In this document: positions 54,533-63,209 of the stretch, in pieces
How positions within the stretch are numbered: the stretch's first letter is position 1
How the letters are laid out: every line of letters begins with the position of its first letter
Assembly (NCBI RefSeq): GCF_014697625.1
Contig: NZ_JACJSG010000017.1
Location: 85,991-149,990, forward strand
DNA length: 64,000 bases
Direction of reading: 5' to 3'
Origin: Anabaena azotica FACHB-119
Lineage (GTDB): Bacteria > Cyanobacteriota > Cyanobacteriia > Cyanobacteriales > Nostocaceae
The notes under the pieces: model-generated
Seen by the model: the letters and a program-made list of their open reading frames with translations, nothing else
The model's database searches: none
What the model was told of the DNA's origin: nothing
Made by a program: the position numbers and the translations under genes

Positions 54533-54994
54533 CTGAGGACTCCTTGTTAGGTTTGAGAGTGATAAATTGAAACTTGCCGTCTACAGCCCTTTGCAGCCAA
54601 ACTGTAATCACGGCTAGGTTTCGCTGATTTAACCCGATTAATTCGCCAGTCACCCGATAGAACACCCCATATTCATTATCGGCGTTGCTGAATCAAGATA
54701 TGAATTTGTCTCACGCAAAGGCGCAAAGGCGCTAAGTTACAAAGAAAAAGGACGGTCATTTTGCGATTTCATATTCTAATTCAGCAACGCCTCATTATCT
54801 CTATCTTTTATAGCTACTGTAGAATCTGCCAGTTGACGAATTGCTGATTTTAAGATTTGTGGGTTTTCTTGTGTAAATCCAGCTTGGGCTAGAAATTTTG
54901 ATTTATCATCTTGTTCTCTTGGTACTAATAAATAGCGGGTGATTTTTTCGTCGGCAATAATCGCATCAGGGGGAATTTTCATCTCTGATAACAA
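54522..54994 (-). pseudogene. DUF6883 gene split by a 111-bp MITE
   Basis: The N-terminal part (54994 down to 54792) reads MKIPPDAIIADEKITRYLLV after four further residues and continues to KSAIRQLADSTVAIKDRDNE. Removing the MITE (54681-54791) and one copy of the 8-bp duplication restores the frame exactly: DNEYGVFYRVTGELIGLNQ and NLAVITVWLQRAVDGKFQF, ending SSDEL at 54522. The rebuilt protein is about 117 residues with a DUF6883 pattern. With the insert the ORF ends after DNEALLN. Insertion looks recent because no other damage is seen. Confidence 0.9.
54681..54791 (+). mobile_element. 111-bp MITE, copy 2, inside the DUF6883 gene
   Basis: Termini GGCGTTGCTGAATCAAG and ATTCAGCAACGCC, with the perfect 8-bp target duplication TCATTATC at 54673-54680 and 54792-54799. 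It differs from copy 1 at a single visible interior base (GGACGG for GGCCGG). Precise removal restores the host reading frame. Confidence 0.95.
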
Positions 54995-55015
54995 TACAAA
55001 AGTTCACAATAAATA

Positions 55016-55036
55016 AGGTGGGCATTGCCCACCCTA
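55016..55036. repeat. GGTGGGCATTGCCCACC hairpin
   Basis: A third copy of the short hairpin seen at 13211 and 39727. It lies just before the nested element at 55055. Confidence 0.7.
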
Positions 55037-55054
55037 CCTAATAAATTAAAACTA

Positions 55055-55281
55055 ATACAGCATATTTGGCGTTGCTGAATTAGAATATGAAATCGCAAAA
55101 TGACCGTCCTTTTTCTTTGTAACTTAGCGCCTTTGCGCCTTTGCGTGAGACAAATTCATATCTTGATTCAGCAACGCCGCATATTTTGGGTAAATGAGGT
55201 ACAAGCGTAAAACCCAAAACCATGTAGAGACGTTACATGTAACGTCTCTACAGTATTTCACAAATAGCGAAACTGCTGTAT
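55055..55281 (+). mobile_element. ATACAGCA-family element interrupted by a MITE
   Basis: The left arm ATACAGCATATTT (55055-55067) and the remainder from GCATATTTTGGGTAAATGAG to CGAAACTGCTGTAT (55179-55281) are separated by a 111-bp MITE. Without the MITE and one 8-bp duplication the element is 108 bp, against 106 bp for the copy at 39621, the difference being in its central palindrome (GACGTTACATGTAACGTC). The last base forms part of the guaA stop codon. Confidence 0.88.
55068..55178 (-). mobile_element. 111-bp MITE, copy 3, nested
   Basis: The element is in the orientation opposite to copies 1 and 2. Its 8-bp target duplication GCATATTT is at 55060-55067 and 55179-55186, inside the ATACAGCA element. 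It lies only 276 bp from copy 2. Confidence 0.95.
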
Positions 55282-56903
55282 CACTCCCACTCGATGGTTC
55301 CGGGGGGCTTGGAAGTAATATCGAACACTACGCGGTTCACACCTTTAACTTCGTTGACAATTCTGTTAGAAATTGCCTCCAACACATCATAAGGTACACG
55401 CGCCCAGTCTGCTGTCATACCATCTTCGCTCTTGACGATACGCAGGACAATGGGATAAGCATAGGTGCGTTGATCACCCATCACGCCTACACTACGAATT
55501 GGCAATAATACCGCGAATGCTTGCCAATATTCGTTATATAAACCACGTTGGTTAATTTCTTGGCGCACAATTAAATCAGCATCGCGGAGAATGTTCAACC
55601 TTTCGGCGGTGACTTCTCCTAAAATGCGAATTGCTAAACCAGGGCCGGGGAATGGTTGGCGTTGGACAATTTCTTCTGGTAAACCAATAGAACGTCCTAC
55701 CTTACGGACTTCATCTTTAAATAATTTCCGCAGAGGTTCGACTAGTTTAAATCTCAAGTCTTTGGGTAGTCCGCCGACGTTGTGATGGCTTTTGATTTTG
55801 ACTGCTACTCGTTCGCCGGTTTGGGGGTCAACATTGGTATCGGCTGACTCGATGACATCTGGGTAAAGTGTACCTTGAGCCAGATAGTCAAAGGGTCCGA
55901 GTTGTTTGGATGTTTCTTCAAATACGCGAATAAATTCGTGTCCGATGCGGCGGCGCTTTTCTTCTGGGTCTGTCACGCCGACCATGATGTTCAAGAAGCG
56001 ATCGCGGGCGTTAACATATTCCACAGGGATATGAAACTGTTCTTGAAATAGTTTCACCAACCTTTCCGGCTCATACTTCCGCATAAAGCCTTGGTCAATA
56101 AATACGCAAGTCAATTGATCCCCAATGGCTTTGTGTAACAAGAAGGCGAGGGTAGAAGAATCTACACCGCCAGAAAGTGCCAAAAGCACCCGTTTATCGC
56201 CGACTTTGGCGCGAATCTCCCGAATTGCTTCTTCTACGAAGGCGGCTGTTGTCCAGGTGGGTTCACATTCGCAGATGTGATAAACAAAGTTGCGAATTAA
56301 GGCTAAACCACCGACAGAATGAACTACTTCTGGGTGAAACTGCACACCATAAAGCTTTTTGATGTGGTCAGCAACGGCTGCACAAGGTGTATTCTCTGTA
56401 TGCGCCAGCACTTCAAAGCCTGGGGGCATTTTTGTTACCGAGTCGCCGTGACTCATCCACATCGTTGTCCCATCTTCGACGTTGGTGAGCAGGTCTGTGG
56501 GATCATCTATAAATAACGCTGCTTTGCCATATTCACCCCGGTCAGCTTTGGCTACTTCCCCGCCGAGTTGATTTACCATCAACTGCATTCCGTAGCAAAC
56601 ACCTAAAACGGGGATACCTAAATTCCAGATTTCGGGGTCGCAATGGGGAGCGCGATCGCTATACACTGAACTAGGGCCACCAGAAAGAATAATGCCCTTG
56701 GGATTGAGTTGGCGCAAATGTTCCGCCGTGGTGCGATAGGACAAGACCTCAGAATAGACTTGCGTCTCACGGATGCGCCGCGCAATCAGTTCCGAATACT
56801 GAGAGCCGAAGTCTAATATGATAATGATTTGACGCTCAAGCCGCCCAAACTCTTCTACTGGTTGAGGGGCTTGTTCGGTTGGTAGAGTCACCACTGTATT
56901 CAT
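55281..56903 (-). CDS. guaA: GMP synthase (glutamine-hydrolysing)
   Basis: A 540-residue two-domain enzyme. The N-terminal class I glutamine amidotransferase (about 27-215) has ILDFGSQYSELIARRIRE, the nucleophile in GVCYGMQLM and the histidine-glutamate pair in GVQFHPEVVHS. The ATP pyrophosphatase domain (about 225-415) has LLALSGGVDSSTLAFLLHKA. The C-terminal dimerisation domain ends in the typical KPPGTIEWE. It converts XMP to GMP using glutamine and ATP. It is expressed separately from cbiD upstream, with 218 bp between them. The stop codon overlaps the outer base of the ATACAGCA element. Confidence 0.97.
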   Translation of the reverse strand: MNTVVTLPTEQAPQPVEEFGRLERQIIIILDFGSQYSELIARRIRETQVYSEVLSYRTTAEHLRQLNPKGIILSGGPSSVYSDRAPHCDPEIWNLGIPVLGVCYGMQLMVNQLGGEVAKADRGEYGKAALFIDDPTDLLTNVEDGTTMWMSHGDSVTKMPPGFEVLAHTENTPCAAVADHIKKLYGVQFHPEVVHSVGGLALIRNFVYHICECEPTWTTAAFVEEAIREIRAKVGDKRVLLALSGGVDSSTLAFLLHKAIGDQLTCVFIDQGFMRKYEPERLVKLFQEQFHIPVEYVNARDRFLNIMVGVTDPEEKRRRIGHEFIRVFEETSKQLGPFDYLAQGTLYPDVIESADTNVDPQTGERVAVKIKSHHNVGGLPKDLRFKLVEPLRKLFKDEVRKVGRSIGLPEEIVQRQPFPGPGLAIRILGEVTAERLNILRDADLIVRQEINQRGLYNEYWQAFAVLLPIRSVGVMGDQRTYAYPIVLRIVKSEDGMTADWARVPYDVLEAISNRIVNEVKGVNRVVFDITSKPPGTIEWE

Positions 56904-57121
56904 AATATGGAGAAAGTGTGAGTCTGGTAGTAGATGGTCGTGGTCTTAACCACCATTTTCAGCTTGTTTAGGACTGATAAATGGTAAACTAATCTCTGAC
57001 AAACGCTAGGTAAGATGCGTTTGTACTGTCATGATGGCACGCTATTAAAAGCTATAAATTACACTACAGTCGCTATTGAAGAACTTATTTATTGAGATTA
57101 TTTATGATTATTCATAATAAA

Positions 57122-58234
57122 TTAACATAAATTTCCCATTATGTTACAAGCAGTTTTGCTTTTGATGATAATTTGGCGATCGCGATCAAACAAAACCGAA
57201 CCGCAGATTGTGTTCTGACCTCTGCTGCTATGGCTAGTGATATATTCTTGACAACGAGCATCGATAGTTTCGGCGATCGCGCTATAAACTCGATTCACCC
57301 AAGCACTACCTGTAGAATCATCTAAGGATTTCAGGTGTTTTAATACAGCTTCAGCCGTCGGAGAGTGAAATACAACTTCTATATCTTGTTGACTCAACCC
57401 TAATAAAGCACAATGTGCTGCTAAAACTTCTCGCCGTCCATCAGCTAAGTGATGGTGGGTGTGAAAAATTCCCCCAGCTAGTTTCATTAACTTTCCATGA
57501 TAGCCAAACAACAAAATTTCTTGCACACCTAACGCATCAGCTTCTACTAACATCGGCCCTAACCAATTAGCCGTTTTGACTAATCGTTCAGGATTAATCC
57601 CCATTTTTCTGGCCAAATCTAAACCATTCTCGCCAATGCAAAATACTAGACTAGCAAACAAACTAGCTTTTTGTTGCAATTCGCTGCGAAAAGCATCTAG
57701 CTGTGCTGGCGAACTCAAAGGTTGGGAGATACCCGTTGTACCCAATAAAGATAATCCTTCCACAACGCCAAAAGCAGAATTAGAAGTACGTACCGCGAGC
57801 GATCGCCCTTCTGGTAAGATAATAGTAACAATGATTCTTTCTTCTGCCGCTAGTAATCTTGTTAAATTCTCTTTTAATAACCTTTGTGCATAACTATAAA
57901 TAGCAGCTTGATCATCAGCATTGATTTGCTTGCCAATACCTTCGCCACCCTTGATAGTTACCTGCTCACCCTCAACACCACCCCATTCTACCAAAGCCCA
58001 GATTGGTGTATCCCTAGTCAAATCAAGATTATCACCCGGATCAGAGCGAGTAATAGCCAAAGCCATATTTGCCGACAAACCAGCCACCTGTTCAACAGGT
58101 ATTTCCGCCAATTTTGCAGGCTCAATTAAATCCAGCGACACAACTTTTATAGGTTGACGCTGACGTAACCAATGCAAAGCCGCAATAGCCGCCGCACAAG
58201 CAAAAACAGGTAAAGTATAGCCGGAATTAGTCAT
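57122..58234 (-). CDS. cbiD: Cobalt-precorrin-5B C1-methyltransferase
   Basis: A 370-residue CbiD enzyme. The usual N-terminal GYTLPVFACAAAIAAL replaces the more common GFTTGTCAAAAAKAA, as in other cyanobacteria. Other family segments are ITRSDPGDNLDLTRDTPIW, IKGGEGIGKQINADDQAAI, GTTGISQPLSSPAQLDAFRS (full TGISxPxS motif) and LFGYHGKLMKLAGGIFHTHH. It methylates C1 of cobalt-precorrin-5B in anaerobic-type cobalamin (here pseudocobalamin) synthesis. The 130 bp upstream are STRR repeats (TCATTAG, CAGTCAA, CTGCTCC), so any promoter lies beyond them or in the preceding gene's unit. I saw no cobalamin riboswitch. Confidence 0.93.
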   Translation of the reverse strand: MTNSGYTLPVFACAAAIAALHWLRQRQPIKVVSLDLIEPAKLAEIPVEQVAGLSANMALAITRSDPGDNLDLTRDTPIWALVEWGGVEGEQVTIKGGEGIGKQINADDQAAIYSYAQRLLKENLTRLLAAEERIIVTIILPEGRSLAVRTSNSAFGVVEGLSLLGTTGISQPLSSPAQLDAFRSELQQKASLFASLVFCIGENGLDLARKMGINPERLVKTANWLGPMLVEADALGVQEILLFGYHGKLMKLAGGIFHTHHHLADGRREVLAAHCALLGLSQQDIEVVFHSPTAEAVLKHLKSLDDSTGSAWVNRVYSAIAETIDARCQEYITSHSSRGQNTICGSVLFDRDRQIIIKSKTACNIMGNLC

Positions 58235-58364
58235 TAGTCATTAGTCATTAGTCAACAGTCAACAGTTCATAGTCAACAGTCATTAGTTTTTCTCCTCCGC
58301 TCCCCTGCTCCTCTGCTCCCCTGCTCCTCATCTCCCCCCACTCCCTCATCTCCCCCTACTCCAT
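58229..58364. repeat. Mixed STRR block upstream of cbiD
   Basis: CATTAGT units are followed by CAACAGT, then TGCTCCTC and CTCCCTCAT types. They fill the whole gap between the 98-residue protein gene and cbiD. Confidence 0.85.
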
Positions 58365-58661
58365 TTAAACTCCTACTTCCGCGAGAATAGTTTCCATTGC
58401 TTCCCAGGATATTTCTCGTTGAATATAACGGGGTGATTCAGGATTATAAGGGCTGGCGATGCGATCAATACTCACAACTTTTGCCTCGTCGGGAATGACT
58501 GGGACATCAGGATCAAATGCAGTTGAGCGCATCAATGAACTAGAAAAACCTTTGAAAATGGCTACTTTATCTTGTTCATCAGCGATTTCCACCGTTACTA
58601 ATAAAACTTCTTGCGGACGTTTGGTGGTGTATTGTTCTAACCGCTTACCAATAGGATTCAT
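58365..58661 (-). CDS. Conserved cyanobacterial protein (DUF7734-like)
   Basis: A 98-residue soluble protein: MNPIGKRLEQYTTKRPQEVL, LVTVEIADEQDKVAIFKGFS, FDPDVPVIPDEAKVVSIDRI and SPRYIQREISWEAMETIL. Proteins with this pattern are widespread in cyanobacteria and plastids as single-domain conserved proteins with no assigned role; I believe DUF7734 is the family name. It lies between the DUF3177 gene and cbiD on one strand and may be transcribed with the DUF3177 gene 40 bp upstream. Confidence 0.75.
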   Translation of the reverse strand: MNPIGKRLEQYTTKRPQEVLLVTVEIADEQDKVAIFKGFSSSLMRSTAFDPDVPVIPDEAKVVSIDRIASPYNPESPRYIQREISWEAMETILAEVGV

Positions 58662-58701
58662 TTTGCCAGCCGAAAAGTGAAAATTGAAGCGTAATTATAG
58701 A

Positions 58702-59298
58702 TTACTGTGGTGTAGCAGTGCGTCCTTGCTTACCTAACTTAACTAAGACAAAGTAAGTTAGGTACAGCACATATACAATTAAACCAACTATACCTAAAAA
58801 GCCGAGAAACGCGGGTCTACTATTGTGGTGGAAATAATCTTTATATACTAGGGGAGCTTCAAACCAGACACGACACCCTGGATTTTGTCCTACGTTGCTG
58901 GAAAAAGCACAACCCACAAACGGGATCAAGGCGATCGCGCCTAAGATAGAATAGACAGTAACAGCCCAACGCCAAGAAGTAAAAAACAGTTTTAACGCTC
59001 CACTTGGTTGATACTCAATCTCATCGTTGAGATCCACCCAGAACCACAGAGAAATGGGAATGAGGATTTGTCCAATTAATCCAGAGATAAAACTAACTGG
59101 GTATTGGGCAATCATTAAGTAGACGGTAATGGCTAGTAGGCTAGATACTCGCCAGTAAATCGTTAATAGCTTTTGTATTCCTTCTACTTGTTGTACATAA
59201 GCCCAAATCAAGAGAATTAAGGGAATAATCATTAGAAATAATAGTGCTAGGCGGAAATCAATCCAAACTAGCTGACGAAACCAAACGTCATTTTGCAT
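58702..59298 (-). CDS. DUF3177 membrane protein
   Basis: A 198-residue protein with five predicted membrane segments (about 13-31, 44-62, 68-88, 108-130 and 162-188). The start MQNDVWFRQLVWIDFRLALL and the segment WAYVQQVEGIQKLLTIYWRV are typical of the cyanobacterial DUF3177 family, members of which are about 200 residues. It contains a cysteine-bearing loop (FVGCAFSSNVGQNPGCRVWF) likely on the outer side. Function is unknown. It is intact and upstream of the DUF7734-like gene. Confidence 0.85.
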   Translation of the reverse strand: MQNDVWFRQLVWIDFRLALLFLMIIPLILLIWAYVQQVEGIQKLLTIYWRVSSLLAITVYLMIAQYPVSFISGLIGQILIPISLWFWVDLNDEIEYQPSGALKLFFTSWRWAVTVYSILGAIALIPFVGCAFSSNVGQNPGCRVWFEAPLVYKDYFHHNSRPAFLGFLGIVGLIVYVLYLTYFVLVKLGKQGRTATPQ

Positions 59299-59682
59299 AA
59301 TTAATTGTCAATTATAAGAATAGGAGCTAGAGATTAGATTTGTCATCTTATACCAATTTTCCTAGATTGGGCGATAAATATAACCATAAACAGTCTTGGT
59401 GCATCTGGGTTTGTCAATTTCCTGTAGGGTATTGTGAATTGGTCTGATTGGTTTGTAAAAAAACAAGCAACTCGCAGAATTTGCTCATCAATATTTTGCA
59501 CCTACTGTAGCAAATTATCTAAGAACTGCCTCACCTAAAAATGTAGATAGAAGCTAAACAAGCCGAAACTTGTGTAATTCTCAGGGCGATGTGCGGCGGA
59601 AGCCGCTTAAACAGGGGTGAAAAACACTAAGTCCATCAATTCTGGTTGCTTGTCGTGAGAAAAAAGTTAAAAAACTTAATTT
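59299..59682. other. Gap between CP12 and DUF3177 genes
   Basis: A 384-bp AT-rich region with no gene or strong repeat. A small GC-rich stem CGGCGGAAGCCG (59594-59605) is the only structure that stands out. Confidence 0.6.
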
Positions 59683-59919
59683 TTACTCATCATAAACGCG
59701 GCATTCAGCAGCTTCTGGATTATCATCGCAGTAAGTTTCTAGGGAATTTTTCTTCTTTTCTTGGCGCTGGTGAGAGGCTTCAGCTTGCAGTTCTTCAACT
59801 GCATCCCAAGCCGCAGCACATTCAGCTGAGTTGCTACCTGTAGCATCACAGACTGCACGGGCTTGTTCTACTTCTTGTTCGATTTGGTTTTCCAGACCTT
59901 GTGCTTGAGTATCAGTCAT
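59683..59919 (-). CDS. CP12: Calvin cycle regulatory protein
   Basis: A 78-residue acidic protein starting at ATG 59917-59919 (MTDTQAQGLENQIEQEVEQA). The open frame extends to 60000, but the extra residues do not fit the family. Both cysteine pairs are present: the N-terminal pair as C-x9-C in RAVCDATGSNSAECAAAWD, and the C-terminal pair in ETYCDDNPEAAECRVYDE. The AWDAVEELQAE core is the hallmark of CP12. It binds GAPDH and phosphoribulokinase under oxidising (dark) conditions and switches off the Calvin cycle. The gene stands alone. Confidence 0.95.
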   Translation of the reverse strand: MTDTQAQGLENQIEQEVEQARAVCDATGSNSAECAAAWDAVEELQAEASHQRQEKKKNSLETYCDDNPEAAECRVYDE

Positions 59920-60293
59920 TGTTTGAGTCTCTTTGTGTGTTGATAATAACAGTATGGAAAAGTTGCAAAAATTGCTATCTTTCGTTGTATCAATCACCAT
60001 TCTACATAATGAGCTGCATCAGCTAGTTAAGTGGTTTGACGTAACTATCAAAATTATGACCAAAGGAGAGTGGGGAGTGGAGAGTGGACAGGAGTTAAAA
60101 GACAGGGCTATTTGTGGTAAAGAAATAATTAACAGGTAAGAGTGGGGAACATTAAGAAGATAAGCAAATGTGGTACTAGCTTCCCACACAGTGGCAAAAT
60201 AAATATCACTTGTTACTTATAACCCAGCATTGGCTCAACGCCCGGCTACAGCTAACACAACTCACGTCTCAGCACTCAGCAGCGATAAAACTC
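59920..60293. other. Divergent gap between CP12 and the FIST gene
   Basis: About 370 bp with an AT-rich portion upstream of CP12 and a GGAGAGTGGGGAGTGGAGAG tract near 60064. No gene or clear regulatory motif was found. Confidence 0.55.
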
Positions 60294-61538
60294 ATGGCAG
60301 ATCGAATGCAGTGGGCAAATGCCCTATCAACCCGTCCTTCTTTAGAAGCAGCTATTACAGATGTAGTACAACGGACTGTATCATCATTAACAGCGCCTGC
60401 GGATTTGGGGATAGTGTTTATTTCGTCTGCGTTTGCTAGTGAGTATTCGCGAGTTTTACCTCTTTTGGCAGAAAAACTTTCTGTACCTGTGTTAATTGGC
60501 TGTAGTGGTGGTGGCGTAATTGGGACGGCTGCTAATGGACAAACCCAAGAATTAGAAGCGCAAGCCGCTATTAGTTTAACTTTGGCACATTTACCGGGGG
60601 TAAATTTACAGGTTTTTCATGTGATGGGTGAGGATTTACCTGATTTAGACAGTCCTCCAGACAATTGGATTAATTTAATTGGTGTACCACAATCACCAAC
60701 GCCTCAGTTTATCTTGCTGTCGAGTGCTTTCTCGTCAGGGATTAATGATTTATTACAAGGGCTGGATTTTGCTTATCCTGGTTCAGTAATTTTAGGTGGA
60801 CAAGCTAGCGCCGGGGGAATGGGTGGACGTTTGGCTTTGTTTTGTAATGGTAGCCTGCATCGTGAGGGTACTGTGGGCTTGGCTTTGAGTGGCAATATTG
60901 TTTTAGAACCCATTGTGGCGCAAGGATGCAGGCCAATTGGTGAACCGATGCAGGTGACGAAATCTGAACGCAATATTATTTTGGAACTTGATGAGAAAGT
61001 CCCGTTGGTAGTTTTGCGAGATTTGATTGCTAGTTTGAGTGAACAAGAAAGGGCTTTAGCACAGCATTCTCTGTTTGTGGGTGTAGCGATGGATGAGTTT
61101 AAGCTGTCTTTGCATCAAGGAGACTTCCTCATTCGTAGTATTTTAGGGGTAGATCCAGCTGGTGGTGCGATCGCCATTGGTGATCTCGTCCGTCCAGGCC
61201 AGCGTCTACAATTCCACCTCCGAGATGCCCAAGCCTCCGCCGAAGAATTACAATTTCTCCTAGAACGCTATCAAACACTGCCTCAATTTGATAACTCTGC
61301 TGTCGGCGCTTTGATGTTTTCCTGTGTAGGACGCGGCGAAGGACTCTACGGCAAACCCAACTTTGATTCTGACCTATTTAAACGCTACATCCAAGATATC
61401 CCCGTAGGCGGCTTTTTCTGCGGCGGCGAAATTGGCCCAGTCGGCGGGAGAACTTTTCTACATGGTTACACCTCCGTCTTTGGAATTTGCCGAGAGTTGT
61501 TTGTGGGAGATGAGGAGATGAGGGAGATGAGGAGATGA
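60294..61538 (+). CDS. FIST-domain sensory protein
   Basis: The open frame starts at 60210, but ATG 60294 (MADRMQWANALSTRPSLEAA) matches the usual start of cyanobacterial FIST proteins and gives 414 residues. FIST_N (about 25-220) contains DLGIVFISSAFASEYSRVLP and VPVLIGCSGGGVIGTAANGQ. FIST_C (about 225-395) includes the ending FFCGGEIGPVGGRTFLHGYT. FIST domains are thought to bind small ligands such as amino acids in signalling proteins; alone, the protein may be a soluble sensor partner. The last residues, GDEEMREMRR, are encoded by the first units of a GAGATGAGG repeat array, so the C-terminus has been altered by the repeat. Confidence 0.85.
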   Translation: MADRMQWANALSTRPSLEAAITDVVQRTVSSLTAPADLGIVFISSAFASEYSRVLPLLAEKLSVPVLIGCSGGGVIGTAANGQTQELEAQAAISLTLAHLPGVNLQVFHVMGEDLPDLDSPPDNWINLIGVPQSPTPQFILLSSAFSSGINDLLQGLDFAYPGSVILGGQASAGGMGGRLALFCNGSLHREGTVGLALSGNIVLEPIVAQGCRPIGEPMQVTKSERNIILELDEKVPLVVLRDLIASLSEQERALAQHSLFVGVAMDEFKLSLHQGDFLIRSILGVDPAGGAIAIGDLVRPGQRLQFHLRDAQASAEELQFLLERYQTLPQFDNSAVGALMFSCVGRGEGLYGKPNFDSDLFKRYIQDIPVGGFFCGGEIGPVGGRTFLHGYTSVFGICRELFVGDEEMREMRR

Positions 61539-61577
61539 GGAGATGAGGGAGATGAGGGAGATGAGGGAGATGAGGTA
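61505..61577. repeat. GAGATGAGG array overlapping the FIST gene end
   Basis: About eight units of GAGATGAGG or variants start inside the FIST coding sequence and run past its stop codon. Confidence 0.9.
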
Positions 61578-61777
61578 TACAAGCTAGACCAAGTTAAGTA
61601 AATATTCTTCCCCCACTCCCCCTACTCCCCCCTCACAAGTGTAGGTTTTTAATATAGCAGTGAGTAAGGACTATAAAACTAACGAGAAAATCATTGTTTC
61701 ATCCACCCCTACACCCCTACACCCTAAAACCAAAGTTTTTGGAACACCAATAAAAAACCTACACCTGTCAGACTCCC

Positions 61778-62884
61778 TCATCTCCCCCCACTCATCATTT
61801 TTTCCAACAACAGGGTACTATTGTTATCAATCAAGCTAGCGGCGCTGTAGGCTTGAATGTAGCGGCGCACTTGTTGGGGAAACTGGGGGTAATCTAATAT
61901 GGCATCACCATCGGCGATGGTTGCCCAAAAGTCACGCAAACTGGGAGCTAGTTCTTGGGCTTGGGCTAAGGGTAAGTTGAGGGGTGAGAGGGTAAGTAGT
62001 TTTACTAGGAAGGGAAAGGAGCGATCGCCCATCCATTCCCGTGATAATTGTTGTAAGTCGGGAAAATCTGGGACTGATTCTACCCGATGGGATAATATTT
62101 GTAACCATTCTCTGCCTTGGCGATCGCAATGATACTCTAAAACTCGATAAGGGTGAGGATAGCTGACTAAGGAACCTGTCGTAATATCATACAAGCCATT
62201 AGCACAAGCCACATCTTGGACGTGTAAGTGACCAGTAAATACTAGTTTCACCCCGTAGCGTTGCAATATTTGCACTAATTCTGGGGCATTTTCCAACATA
62301 TAGCGAGATGCCATCGGATGGCGAGATTGATGGGGCAAATGTTCCACAACATTATGATGCACCATCACTAACACCAACTCATCAACTGCTGCGGCTAGCA
62401 CCTCTTCTAACCATTGCAGTTGTTGGCTATCTAAACGCCCCACTTGCTGGCCTTGTTCATTAAAAAAGTTGGAATTTAACCCAATTAACCGCACTCCGGG
62501 TAATAATTGCTGACTGTAGTAATGTTGCTCTGTATCTTGATAACCAAACTTGCGGTAATACTGGGGAAAATCAGCAAAAGCAATTGATTGTTCGTTAGCC
62601 GCCACCACGGGAACGTCATGATTACCAGGTACAACATAAGTTGGAAAAGGTAATTGAGATAAGCGTTTTTGTAACCAAATATGGTTTTCTGGTTCGCCGT
62701 GTTGGGTTAAATCTCCAGGGAGTAAAAGAAAGTCTAAATCAAGTTGTATTAAATGTTCTATGGCGCTTTCAAATGCTGGGATACCCACTTCTACCAAATG
62801 AAATCGGCTAGGATGATCCCAGATTGTGTGAGGAAGCGCGATGTGTAAGTCGCTGACTACAGCAAAGCGGAAATTTAGCACCAT
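61778..62884 (-). CDS. Calcineurin-like metallophosphoesterase
   Basis: A 368-residue phosphoesterase, longer than the CpdA-like protein at 42652. The metal motifs are complete: FAVVSDLHIALPH, LLPGDLTQHGEPENH, YVVPGNHDVPVV, VMVHHNVVEHL and LVFTGHLHVQDVA. A C-terminal extension of about 90 residues is helical. It may be a cyclic nucleotide or nucleotide phosphodiesterase; the family name alone does not tell. The final residues SGGR come from a GGGGGAGATGAGGGA repeat-like stretch at 61760-61790, so its C-terminus too seems affected by a repeat. It converges with the FIST gene. Confidence 0.8.
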   Translation of the reverse strand: MVLNFRFAVVSDLHIALPHTIWDHPSRFHLVEVGIPAFESAIEHLIQLDLDFLLLPGDLTQHGEPENHIWLQKRLSQLPFPTYVVPGNHDVPVVAANEQSIAFADFPQYYRKFGYQDTEQHYYSQQLLPGVRLIGLNSNFFNEQGQQVGRLDSQQLQWLEEVLAAAVDELVLVMVHHNVVEHLPHQSRHPMASRYMLENAPELVQILQRYGVKLVFTGHLHVQDVACANGLYDITTGSLVSYPHPYRVLEYHCDRQGREWLQILSHRVESVPDFPDLQQLSREWMGDRSFPFLVKLLTLSPLNLPLAQAQELAPSLRDFWATIADGDAILDYPQFPQQVRRYIQAYSAASLIDNNSTLLLEKMMSGGR

Positions 62885-63209
62885 TGATTTCCAAAATTAG
62901 TTAAAAACGGCAATTTTAAGCAAGTCTTTTTTACACAGTATAACCTTTGCTCTGCTCACTTGCTTACGTATGCCTTGCCTTAATATTTGTACATATTTAC
63001 TGTTTTATCTATTGTTGATATCAATGCTAGCTAATGTTTACGATTTGTTTGATTTGGTAGGTAATTGCTTGAGATTCATTGGTAATTGTTTTATGCTATT
63101 ACCAATTATCAATTATCAACCTATACGATATAATCAATTTTAAAAGTACATAATATTAGTTACAAAGATTTTAATTAACATAAATACCTATCAAAGATGA
63201 AACAATTAT
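62885..63209. other. Gap between two minus-strand genes
   Basis: A 325-bp AT-rich region. GGTAATTG units near 63058-63110 are the only repeats; the rest shows no gene. It should contain the promoter of the metallophosphoesterase gene. Confidence 0.55.

Noticed and set aside
57000..58370. Cobalamin riboswitch upstream of cbiD
   Set aside because: The upstream DNA is made of STRR units and lacks the B12-box sequence.
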